64,000 nucleotides of DNA from W0P28-013 sp964570565 (GTDB lineage: Bacteria > Bacteroidota > Bacteroidia > Bacteroidales > Paludibacteraceae). Below are positions 45,201-50,551 of the stretch, piece by piece. Each line of letters opens with the position of its first letter. The stretch's first letter is position 1. The notes beneath the pieces are model-generated. The model was not told the origin of the DNA and searched no databases. It worked only from the letters and a program-made list of their open reading frames with translations. The stretch is from contig CAZMYT010000001.1 in NCBI GenBank assembly GCA_964570565.1, positions 124,001 to 188,000 of the forward strand, read 5' to 3'. Both the position numbers and the translations under genes were made by a program.

Positions 45201-45764
45201 GATAGTTATGCAAAACTGCCATATTTCTATTCATTCTGTGGCGATAATACCCCATTAGCATTTAACGCTATCAATTATGATGAAGCTAAGAGTACGATTC
45301 CTGTGGCATTCTATATGCCAACGACTGGGGCACGCTACACATTCAGTATTGACCGTTCGCGCAGTAATCTTGAAGAATTAGAACATGTGTACTTGTTGCG
45401 TAATGGTTCCATTGTTGCCGATTTGTTGTTTGCCGATTATACCAATACAAATCTTAGTCGTACTCAAGAAAATAAGCAATTTGCTATTAGTATTCAACGT
45501 GCTGCTGAAGTAGTAACGCCTGTTAACCCAACCGAAGATGATGCGTTGATGCCTCGTGCTATCACAGAGCGTCACGAAGTACGTGTAGAACAATTGCCTG
45601 CTGAAGGTACAGTTATGGTGATGGATGCCGTTGGTCGCACTATTGCTACCCGCACTTTATCTGGAACTGATAACATGACTTTCGAGTTACCTGTAGATGG
45701 TGTGTACACAATCACGGTAATAACGCCAGCTCGTAATTATACATTAAAAACGGTTATACGATAA
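36246..45764 (+). CDS. Giant multidomain T9SS surface protein with InlB-type repeats and lamin-tail domains
   Basis: 3172 residues from the ATG at 36246, which gives a signal peptide (core GLVLAALVVFGTASAFA); a GTG at 36204 in frame is rejected. Domains in order: beta-sandwich (~35-170); six InlB B-type repeats with the GW...LYAxW/Y pattern (GYTFGGWYTDAG..., WEFAGWATAS, SAFAGWSTNA, YVFDGWYTTT, YVFAGWYDGT, AVFVGWTTTQ); a Big_2-like module (~245-330); a second beta-sandwich (~420-560); two related beta-trefoil-like modules (~830-980 and ~1740-1885); a lamin-tail domain (~1278-1450: LFISEYVEGSSNNKYIEIYN) and a diverged second one (~2245-2500: LFFSKYFEAAQNTKLLGLYN); fibronectin III (~1465-1560). 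The last ~65 residues (VMVMDAVGRTIATRTL...GVYTITV...LKTVIR) are a T9SS sorting domain. Probably an adhesin or surface scaffold; no enzyme motif is seen. Confidence 0.9.
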   Translation: MKHFYSFTNRVVKSFRGLVLAALVVFGTASAFADNITPIRTDVSGFTGWTDTNVAGTTYLQLLVAGANTITPAMNFNSYTAETLNFKARTYGGTNATENTLTVSISTDNGSNWTVLGTRTPASSTLTAQTAFDLSSYSGTQVKIKFSVAGTSNTIGVGIDDITIAGTPAASGYDVTYSCNGATSGCPTNLTNQTALPNPLSSPNPTKTGYTFGGWYTDAGLTTAATAGATISANTTLYAKWTAACTSISPTITYGAYSVLVGSTIAAPTIGGNTGSGTVTYSSSNTSVLTVNSSTGVVTGVGAGTATVTASVAANGGYCAGSVTSSTITVSVPTYTVTFNAGTGSCGTASLTEASGGAGVTLPTASPSVGCATETPAWEFAGWATASQTETTSAPTLYTSGSTYNPSANVTLYAVYKKTTDGGFSDVTESYGFESGESGWTVAVASQSTGITPHSGTYSGNIAANGAAVEYDTKVADPKSFTFWFQRTTTNNNYEAYIEVSSDGSSWTKVGTYLMSGFAEDTWESRTADLSSYSDVYVRFSYYGTTAVRYVDDVSVTHTVGSSTTTYNSNPNCCTAPSTALSLSATSPLTLSGANVSTAITVNGGNGGTVNYTVDPSSTGSMSGNTFTATATGTYTITGTQALNGSTCGGSDDVTIVVNPAVTYSVSSTLTGCTVSPALPATVDPSTPGIEVTVTPNSCYTLPASISVTMGGTPLTLNTDYLWDTSGADNLLIQPTGGFSGNIVITITATQPQYAITYSTGLAGWTPTQANVACGGSFTAATPAEGLFVCEDGSAFAGWSTNASATSVEYAVGATINPVANMTLYGVWSEGTISNDYTKITNTSQLEAGADYLVVYTASNVAMKAATYSSGLDKSTVTISSDKITTSDAALIWRLGGTSNAWTLYNASTSKYLSLPSGTVTTLLALADTGTPFTISTTNITSNDNTSSYKYVSYHTGSSYFNNYSSNYAVLFKRQSSVTYSTTATCTLACADAAVVTLTPTASSINMPASGDATTTIAFSQSGGGAGTWGTPSVTRLSGTGTATVTKNGTNIDFSTTGVGEYEVSIAYTQNCAKVGKTTITVLATPIVTIVDVTPLTFTANCGEASAFQSVSVSGYNLTANMTATAPTNFTVSSDNTTYGATATFTQTGGTASGTLYVKANPPAGSANPISGNVSLTSTDATTRTLAVSATVSCAPVHIYFNDKGSVIADSTELVGATLSNPLPAPTGCVNYVFDGWYTTTLNNVSSYTKVTAPYTVTGETTLYAVYKNTSGGESNAADLFISEYVEGSSNNKYIEIYNGTGAAVDLSGYKLQQYANGTTSATNDVQLSGTLANNSTIVYKNSSAALTLPVGVTATNNAAVVFNGDDAVALYKISTSSYVDIFGRIGNDPGTAWTSGSYTTLDKTLVRKSSVYSGITTNPASGFPTLSTEWDMYNIDVVSNLGTHTFGGGGTTYTTFPACCDINLVKPTVTTSSADQSVTVSWPSVKDAGVEKATAYELTYKLASSSADPTVVPVAATGAASYSQTISSLTNCQNYVFTVQAIGDPEAATTICSSPVATVTTYPGVAYTVNYQYGAGTGTPNVWVSGCANGTSTTLPAVTPNTLAYVFAGWYDGTTRVGGAGDSYTPTADVTLVAQYSAAPTYTLTFVNEAAPILTKTVYSTAAENDRKATEPNANYTDYGLELTPLTTACSEAVFVGWTTTQTVAEGTTISPTLVTFPYTISANATLYALWKITEGGGGGGYELVTSAPADWSGTYIISDGTHMVTGRDGSNNYCGYAAHSTSENTAYEFEVAKIGATAYYSLLHTSSGNYIGGQNSTTMVFSTTAPTGTTGNFHWSLSTTALKTSTSSTRVFNYNNSSPRFSMYAPGAGYYAGLLYKKNTGTTTFYSSPVCTPMITVDPADVATCISAADLVVAVGGTATSTGHTVAARNCSGTSIVPVITGADHTAFSIDWTAKSLENGRADTVYTVSYKPLTGTSHSAQLQFKTDDGAVVSSIVNLCGTVCTSALFTTQSSTQSSITFAWSAPLSGASLRVWNDITGTPACGPQPYDQTVVLGTETSKTIAGLSASTTFHYQITNGGCVSEVRNITTSAAVGLPVLTASPTLWETMAEANRAATYTSTTINLTGANMPGANVSIALRGETAAFTLVPPATITLDGNGAGSIGVTYNPVKAQTNIAYIDLTYASDCETKTVTITLVGNVPGIDIVEVNPDASGFTLHTDLEGTPNIVLSQEVEHQGSGRQANDLFFSKYFEAAQNTKLLGLYNGTNDTISLRGIRIAGQKAGELTGTKAALWNPTDIISLDTLKSLAPGKEIILFSTTSVTQDMLVVNCVAGSTGWEHEGWYPVNNATAKAVYGDESRNLFINGTYENKNAGIVTSGDKVYGLQRKAVDGTWEFIDVIGAFDGDSVIGRQIKPKTTITGMDAPGWACLDGTNYLTKETAGLSTNRHLLIRKNTVVDGLNALEQNTEDFATLCTEWEGLIVPKNGVGELTEQEITCLHFSQVSTFNYDGYYASFERIDDNLVTFTAASGRPGDWVGSFLNPTETFQDSLRCYNLKISVERYYDSRDVPPTERTKAYVQNLDPIDDAAEIAALDTVEVMSTQYRVPILVMNGENLTTKDLRFTQLSKDTCRTCDVVVMNGGILTKSNLTDDRDSVRSVFVYNGGRLVVPDGLDYSIQDLSIRAQGDAVGAAYVEGNLLMKNPRIYHDKRIDNSKRYFFTLPYNCAVNKITEMNGKSLGVYGTTWIIQYYDGEQRIINRGLSSNWKMVPYDATLQAGRGYIIAITSDVQKYVRFPMVAEATFTEKNTAKTLDVTQYGELQASSGALGYNNVGWNLVGNPYISYFTSDGVSNDGVNNGTVELGGYYMRNSGGFNENTWTRLETSNIYVTIPNSNNVGYTQELASNTQLDPFISFFVQAQATGTLTFATTSRDTSPSLVAASAKRTNETNAVALNLTVGTETDRTTILLDNYHTNAYEVGSDLLKWKDSYAKLPYFYSFCGDNTPLAFNAINYDEAKSTIPVAFYMPTTGARYTFSIDRSRSNLEELEHVYLLRNGSIVADLLFADYTNTNLSRTQENKQFAISIQRAAEVVTPVNPTEDDALMPRAITERHEVRVEQLPAEGTVMVMDAVGRTIATRTLSGTDNMTFELPVDGVYTITVITPARNYTLKTVIR

Positions 45765-45849
45765 TTCATTTTGCTCTGGTGCTGCGAAAGTGGCACCAGA
45801 GGCAAAATTGCTTTAGTGGCGACACCTTTTGCCAGTTGAAAATATAGAT

Positions 45850-46045
45850 TATAGATTATAGATAGGTTATGGGTGAAGGGTGAAAAAGGTGAAGGGTTAA
45901 TGGAGTTTCGCTAAACGCTAAACGATTTTCATTATTAACCTTTAATCATTAACCATTAACCATTAACCTAATAATTCATTACACGCTAAACGCTAAACGA
46001 ATTACACTAAACACTAAACATTACACGCTAAACGCTCAACGTTAT
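45850..46045 (-). repeat. Palindromic spacer repeat, copy R6
   Basis: Reverse complement reads CGTTTAGCGTTTAGCGTGTA then ATGAATTATTAGGTTAATGG, matching the opening of R2, so this copy is in the opposite orientation to R1-R5. Ends with clusters of CACTAAACACTAAAC and CGCTAAACGCTCAACGTT. It fills the 299-base gap between the giant gene and the next gene. Confidence 0.75.
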
Positions 46046-46063
46046 AAAAAGATACACACAATT

Positions 46064-46699
46064 ATGAATAATAAGGAGATACTTAAAAATGTACTGGTTA
46101 CTGTTGGATTGCTTACTACCAGTATTGTCGCATTGGTTTATTTTAATACTAAATTAACAGATAATTCGAGTAAGCCTGGTGTAGCTATTGCCCCAGCAGC
46201 TACCATTCATCAATATGTGCCTACGTCATCGTACGCTGTCACTAATGCAGGTGCTAGTCAAGAGGACATGGTCGCCAGTTCTGCTGCCGTGGCTCCTAAT
46301 ACCCCAGCAGCTGTAAAGGCATCCAACTATCCTAATAACTTAGTTATTCATGCCTCTACGAACGCTAATAATACCGTTGTTGGAAGTACTAATACTAATA
46401 ACTCTATTGCTCCAAAATCGAATATTGTACAACAACGCCAACAGATGCAAATGGGTGCGTTGACAGCCGTGAATTCACGTCGTTTGACGAGCGAAACATC
46501 CACTCCTGTTACTAAAAACACACAGGTGGGTGAGCCATTTCAAGAATCAACAGAAGTACCAGGTACAATTTCACGAAAAGATTTTCCTGAAGAGCCTGAA
46601 GAACCATTTCCTGACGAAGATGCTCCTATAGGTGAGGGTATGTTAGTATTGCTATCTCTCTCATTTGTATATGGAATACGTAAGCGTCTCAATAAATAA
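46064..46699 (+). CDS. Small secreted or membrane protein with a C-terminal PIG...KR tail, downstream of giant gene 2
   Basis: 211 residues. An N-terminal membrane helix (~8-28, VLVTVGLLTTSIVALVYF) is followed by an Asn/Thr/Ala-rich low-complexity middle and an acidic proline stretch (FPEEPEEPFPDED). The end is APIGEGMLVLLSLSFVYGIR then KRLNK: a Pro-Ile-Gly motif, a hydrophobic helix and a basic stop. The gene downstream of giant gene 1 ends in the same way (DDPIGSEHVLLLFVLLYGFY then KR-rich). There is no other clear similarity. This repeated gene order suggests a functional link with the giant proteins. Function unknown. Confidence 0.7.
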   Translation: MNNKEILKNVLVTVGLLTTSIVALVYFNTKLTDNSSKPGVAIAPAATIHQYVPTSSYAVTNAGASQEDMVASSAAVAPNTPAAVKASNYPNNLVIHASTNANNTVVGSTNTNNSIAPKSNIVQQRQQMQMGALTAVNSRRLTSETSTPVTKNTQVGEPFQESTEVPGTISRKDFPEEPEEPFPDEDAPIGEGMLVLLSLSFVYGIRKRLNK

Positions 46700-46701
46700 T
46701 T

Positions 46702-46735
46702 TAAAAAAAGGACACCTAAAGGCGTTCCTTTTTTA
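46702..46735 (+). terminator. Probable terminator after the small PIG-tail gene
   Basis: AAAAAAAGGACACCT and AGGCGTTCCTTTTTT form an imperfect stem ending in a T-run, directly after the stop and 26 bases before the next gene. Confidence 0.6.
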
Positions 46736-46760
46736 TGGTTACTCATTCAATTAAATCCTT

Positions 46761-48002
46761 ATGAAAAAAATAGTTTTATTTTCTTTTTTGTTGACCTCAA
46801 CATGTATGCTTAATGCTGCGATTACTGTAACCAAACTTTGGGAAAGAAGTCGTGCTGGTGGTAATGCTGCAGAACGTGTGAAAATTACAGATACATCCTC
46901 TCAACGTACGATTGCAGTAGCCAATGATACCATCTTTTTGTCTGATAATGTGGCTTCTGCTTGGAGTCATCCTGCTATGATTCATTGTTATAGTACAACA
47001 AATGGCGATTTCCTTGAATCATTTGTCTCCCCTAACGGTGACAACGTAACTCTAGCTGATGATGCCAATCATATTGCTACTATTGGAACTGAAGGGGCGT
47101 CATCTTTTTATTTATCGATCCGTGAATCCAAGGGACAATATACTAAAATCCCGTTAGGTCCAACTTATAAATTAGCTCTTCCTGCCGTGATGGGTGATTT
47201 TAATGATACAGCGTATGTGTTTACCTTTGTAGCAAATGATAAACAAATTCGCCGTTATACTATCGTGAATGATACGGTTGTTGATATTATTAAAACAGTG
47301 ACCATAACAGATTTAGCAACAACTTATCAAAGTCGCGAAACGTCTGTAATGCCATTAACAAAGGATTTGGTGGTGGTTACAATGAGACAAGGATTTACCA
47401 CTTACATAGATATGAATCATGGCGATTATCTCATTACTGGTCTCAATCGCTTTATTACGAAAGATTTACCCGTAAGTGGAGCAGTCCTACCTCTACAGCT
47501 TGGTGGTGACTTGTTTACTTATAAAGGACGGGTCTATTTAGTGCAAGGCTGGACTCCTTCTTTAGTGGAAGGTGAAATGTATTCTGGTGCTTTTAAAATT
47601 TACGATATTACAGATCCTACTAATGTTAGTGTGGTGTATACCCATACCGAAGACTTGGGGCATGGTTATACTAGTTTTTGCACGGTTAGTTTTCAAGCCG
47701 TGGTAAAAGAAGATGGAGTTTATATTTATGAGTATGTTCCAACGAGTGGTATGGCAGCTTATAAATTGGCTGATGATACACCAACGGCATTGACCGAACA
47801 TGACGTAATTTCTGCTTGTTATGCTGAAAATGGCTTAGTAAAAGTGGTAGCTCCGTTGGGGGAGCGCGTTGAGTTATATAATTTGGCAGGTCAATTAATA
47901 ACTTCAACTACGACCTGTGAATCTGTTACTTCGTTCGATGCTGAAGCCAATCATTTTGTGATTGTGCGTGTAGCAGGACAAACACATAAAGTGGTGTTGT
48001 GA
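46761..48002 (+). CDS. Secreted protein with a short T9SS-like C-terminus
   Basis: 413 residues. Signal peptide MKKIVLFSFLLTSTCMLNAA. The body has repeated beta-strand segments with Asp/Thr-rich turns (AVANDTIFLSDN, YSTTNGDFLESF, YTIVNDTVVDII), suggesting a beta-propeller. The C-terminus (VKVVAPLGERVELYNLAGQL...FVIVRVAGQTHKVVL) has the G-x-x-v-x-l-y-n-x-x-G pattern of T9SS sorting domains, but the usual LPxGxY element is reduced to EANHFVIV. No enzyme motif seen. It follows giant gene 2 and the PIG-tail gene. Confidence 0.75.
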   Translation: MKKIVLFSFLLTSTCMLNAAITVTKLWERSRAGGNAAERVKITDTSSQRTIAVANDTIFLSDNVASAWSHPAMIHCYSTTNGDFLESFVSPNGDNVTLADDANHIATIGTEGASSFYLSIRESKGQYTKIPLGPTYKLALPAVMGDFNDTAYVFTFVANDKQIRRYTIVNDTVVDIIKTVTITDLATTYQSRETSVMPLTKDLVVVTMRQGFTTYIDMNHGDYLITGLNRFITKDLPVSGAVLPLQLGGDLFTYKGRVYLVQGWTPSLVEGEMYSGAFKIYDITDPTNVSVVYTHTEDLGHGYTSFCTVSFQAVVKEDGVYIYEYVPTSGMAAYKLADDTPTALTEHDVISACYAENGLVKVVAPLGERVELYNLAGQLITSTTTCESVTSFDAEANHFVIVRVAGQTHKVVL

Positions 48003-48032
48003 TTTAATTGTTATATTAATATCAACCATAGG

Positions 48033-48064
48033 AAAAGAGGTACGCTTAGGTGTGCCTCTTTTTT
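48033..48064 (+). terminator. Terminator after the propeller-like T9SS gene
   Basis: AAAAGAGGTACGC and GTGTGCCTCTTTT pair with two G-U wobbles and a TTAG loop, followed by a T-run. The T-run runs into the upstream part of the next promoter. Confidence 0.8.
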
Positions 48065-48081
48065 GTAAGCGCACTTTTTTG

Positions 48082-48089
48082 TATCTTTG
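48082..48089 (+). promoter_or_regulatory. Promoter for the DUF4465 lipoprotein
   Basis: TATCTTTG -7 box with TTTTG 16 bases upstream (48061-48065) as -33 element, 41 bases before the start. Confidence 0.65.
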
Positions 48090-48130
48090 TGCCTCTATAA
48101 GAATACGGACTTTAAAATTGAAATATAACT

Positions 48131-48832
48131 ATGAAAAAGAATGGTTTATTAGTAGCAACGTTGGCACTTTTGTTGGTGGCAACTGTATCGTGCGATAAAA
48201 CAACTCCTATGCCTTTTGTGTCACCTATTGGATTTGAAACCGTTACCTTGGGCGATATGGGTTATCTTAAAGAATCTTCCTTTAATGAGGATGGCTTGTT
48301 ATGTGAGAATAACTACAATGCGGAGTGGAATGCTTGGAAAGGATTCGCTTGCTCTTCGTTAGTCGATTCTGTAACTTCTGGTTACACCAATGAGTTGAGT
48401 GTGTCGGCAGGTAAAGCCTATTTAGGTCAAAAATTTGCCGTGGCGTACGAAGATAGCGCGGTGTGCAAATTCAGTAATAATGGAGAATACAAGATTAAAG
48501 GTCTTTACGTGACCAATTCGACGTATGCGTATTTGGACATGAAAAATGGTTCAGCTTATAGCAAAAAGTTTACTGCTGGCGATTGGTTCAAAGTCATTAT
48601 CAAAGGTTTTTCCGCTCAAAATGTATTGCTTGGTACTCGTGAAGTGTATTTGGCTGATTTCCGCGATGGCAAAACAATGTTATTGAATACGTGGGGTTAC
48701 GTGTCGTTAGAAGAAGCAATTCCCGCAAAAGTACAACGTCTGGAATTCTACTTCGACTCGTCCGATAAAGGCAATTTTGGTGTGAATACGCCTAAATATG
48801 TTTGTATCGACAATGTGTTAGTGGTTCGATGA
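48131..48832 (+). CDS. DUF4465-type lipoprotein
   Basis: 233 residues with a lipobox at Cys21 (LLLVATVSC). The body matches the DUF4465 pattern: FNEDGLLCENNYNAEWNAWKGF, SVSAGKAYLGQKFAVAY, GEYKIKGLYVTNSTYAYLDM, GDWFKVIIKGF, VYLADFRDGKTMLLNTWGYV and a final FYFDSSDKG...YVCIDNVLV. DUF4465 proteins are surface lipoproteins of Bacteroidota, probably beta-sandwich carbohydrate- or ligand-binding proteins; function is not established. It has its own promoter and is followed by repeat R7. Confidence 0.85.
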   Translation: MKKNGLLVATLALLLVATVSCDKTTPMPFVSPIGFETVTLGDMGYLKESSFNEDGLLCENNYNAEWNAWKGFACSSLVDSVTSGYTNELSVSAGKAYLGQKFAVAYEDSAVCKFSNNGEYKIKGLYVTNSTYAYLDMKNGSAYSKKFTAGDWFKVIIKGFSAQNVLLGTREVYLADFRDGKTMLLNTWGYVSLEEAIPAKVQRLEFYFDSSDKGNFGVNTPKYVCIDNVLVVR

Positions 48833-48834
48833 CA

Positions 48835-49025
48835 GTGTTGAATGTTTAGTGTGGAATGAAAGGTGAAGGGTTAATGGTTATAGGTTAATGTTTTTTCGCT
48901 AAACGCTAAACGTTGAACGCTAACCGATTTTCCAACGCCACGAAGTTCTCCATTAACTTTTAACCTCTTAACCCTTCACCTAATTATTCAGTACACGTTA
49001 GACACTAAACGATTTCCCCTAATTA
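48835..49025 (-). repeat. Palindromic spacer repeat, copy R7
   Basis: The reverse complement reads the full element: AAATCGTTTAGTGTCTAACG, TGTACTGAATAATTAGG, GGTTAAGAGGTTAAAAGTTAA, core GGAGAACTTCGTGGCGTTGG, GCGTTCAACGTTTAGCG, TTAACCTATAACCATTAACC, CTTCACC. Positions 48876-48951 are an inverted near-exact copy of 33397-33472. Confidence 0.8.
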
Positions 49026-49041
49026 TTAAATTCTTAGTTTC

Positions 49042-49722
49042 ATGCGCATTGATATTATCACCGTACTGCCCGAATTGCTTCAAAGTCCTTTGAATCATTC
49101 TATTATAAAACGAGCTCAAGATAAAGGACTCGTGGAATTGGTGGTGCACAATTTACGCGATTATTCTGCCGACGAACGTCATCGTCGTGTGGATGATTAT
49201 GCGTTTGGATTTGGTGCTGGTATGGTGATGCAAATTGAACCTATTTTTAGGGTGATTGAACAGTTAAAAAGTGAACGTACGTATGACGAGGTGATTTTTA
49301 TGACACCTGACGGTGAGCAGTTTTCACAACCGATGGCTAATCAGTTGTCGTTAGTAGAAAATATCATCATTTTGTGTGGTCACTATAAAGGCATCGATCA
49401 CCGTGTGCGTGAACATCTCATTACGCGCGAAATTACCATTGGCGATTATGTGCTTACAGGTGGCGAATTGCCAGCTGCTATCATTGTGGATGCCGTGGTA
49501 CGGTTAATTCCTGGCGCCATGGGCGACGAACAATCAGCACTTTCCGATTCGTTTCAAGATAACTTATTAGCTCCACCCGTTTATACACGTCCCGCTGAAT
49601 TTAATGGTTGGTCAGTGCCCGAAATTTTACTTTCAGGTAACGAACGTAAAATAGCCGAATGGGAACATGAACAAGCGGTAGAACGCACCAAACGGTTGCG
49701 TCCTCATCTGTTGAACGAATGA
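49042..49722 (+). CDS. trmD: tRNA (guanine37-N1)-methyltransferase
   Basis: 226 residues. Methylates G37 next to the anticodon to keep the reading frame. The SAM-binding trefoil knot is visible as ILCGHYKGIDHRVREHLITR and ITIGDYVLTGGELPAAIIVD; DIITVLPELL and YTRPAEFNGWSVPEILLSG are also family motifs. Slightly short for the family but complete. Its stop overlaps the start of the next gene (ATGA). Confidence 0.96.
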   Translation: MRIDIITVLPELLQSPLNHSIIKRAQDKGLVELVVHNLRDYSADERHRRVDDYAFGFGAGMVMQIEPIFRVIEQLKSERTYDEVIFMTPDGEQFSQPMANQLSLVENIIILCGHYKGIDHRVREHLITREITIGDYVLTGGELPAAIIVDAVVRLIPGAMGDEQSALSDSFQDNLLAPPVYTRPAEFNGWSVPEILLSGNERKIAEWEHEQAVERTKRLRPHLLNE

Positions 49723-50444
49723 AATCACTGTTGTCAAAACTGAATAAAGCTATCAAAGATTACGCGTTGATTGATGATGGCGACAAAATCCTTATCGGCC
49801 TTTCGGGTGGTAAGGATTCATTGGCTTTGGTGGAGTTGCTCAGTGAGCGATCCAAAGTATTTGCGCCACGTTTTTCGTTGGTGGCAGCACATATTTCGGT
49901 CGAAAATATCCCATATCAATCGGATTTAATTTATTTATCTGAATTTGCAGAGGCTCATGGCGTTCCTTTTGTACATCAAGTAACGTCGTTTGATGCCACA
50001 AGTGACACGCGCAAATCGCCCTGCTTTTTGTGTTCGTGGAATCGGCGCAAAGCCTTGTTTGAATTGGCTAAAACGCACGGTTGCAACAAAATCGCATTTG
50101 GCCATCATCAGGACGATATGTTGGAAACACTCTTGATGAACCAAATTTTTCAAGGTTCGTATGGCACCATGCCGCCCAAGTTGCAGATGGATAAATTCGA
50201 TATGACAATTATTCGACCCTTGGCGTTGATACGTGAATCAGCTTTGGCGGAATTGGCCGAAGAGCGAGGCTATCACAAACAGTTGAAAAATTGTCCGTTT
50301 GAAAAGGAATCACATCGCCCACAAGTGCGCCAGATTTTGGAACAGATGGAACAACTTAATCCGCATGCAGCTTCCAGTTTGTGGAATGCCATGAGCCACG
50401 TACAGCCCACTTATTTGCCACCGCCTATAGAATCACGTAAGTAG
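49719..50444 (+). CDS. ttcA: TtcA-like tRNA 2-thiocytidine synthase (ATP-pyrophosphatase)
   Basis: 241 residues. PP-loop SGGKDSLAL (residues ~31-39) adenylates the target; CFLCSWNRRKALFELAKTHG carries the CxxC pair of the TtcA/TtuA class, and KIAFGHHQDDMLETLLMNQIFQG is the conserved active-site block. The C-terminal CPF motif (KNCPFEKE) matches TtcA. It would thiolate cytidine 32 of tRNA using an iron-sulfur cluster. The start overlaps trmD by 4 bases, so translation is coupled, and both are tRNA modification enzymes. Confidence 0.88.
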   Translation: MKSLLSKLNKAIKDYALIDDGDKILIGLSGGKDSLALVELLSERSKVFAPRFSLVAAHISVENIPYQSDLIYLSEFAEAHGVPFVHQVTSFDATSDTRKSPCFLCSWNRRKALFELAKTHGCNKIAFGHHQDDMLETLLMNQIFQGSYGTMPPKLQMDKFDMTIIRPLALIRESALAELAEERGYHKQLKNCPFEKESHRPQVRQILEQMEQLNPHAASSLWNAMSHVQPTYLPPPIESRK

Positions 50445-50508
50445 TTTTACGGGGTGATTTTTACACTGATTTTTTCTCAAAAATAAGGTATGTTTCTACT
50501 AAAAAATG

Positions 50509-50516
50509 TACCTTTG
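50509..50516 (+). promoter_or_regulatory. Promoter -7 box for serS
   Basis: TACCTTTG, 35 bases before the serS start. Confidence 0.65.
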
Positions 50517-50551
50517 CAAAACCAAATAACGCATTGAAATTTTACTAAAAT

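Noticed and set aside
30701..49025. CRISPR array in the repeat-rich spacers
   Set aside because: The repeats are not evenly spaced, have no unique spacers of constant length, and no cas gene is present.
30701..49025. Telomere-like or replication-origin reading of the GGTTAA/TTAACC words
   Set aside because: The words are imperfect, scattered among several spacers between ordinary genes, and no DnaA-box cluster or dnaA/dnaN gene is seen. No chromosome end is in the window.
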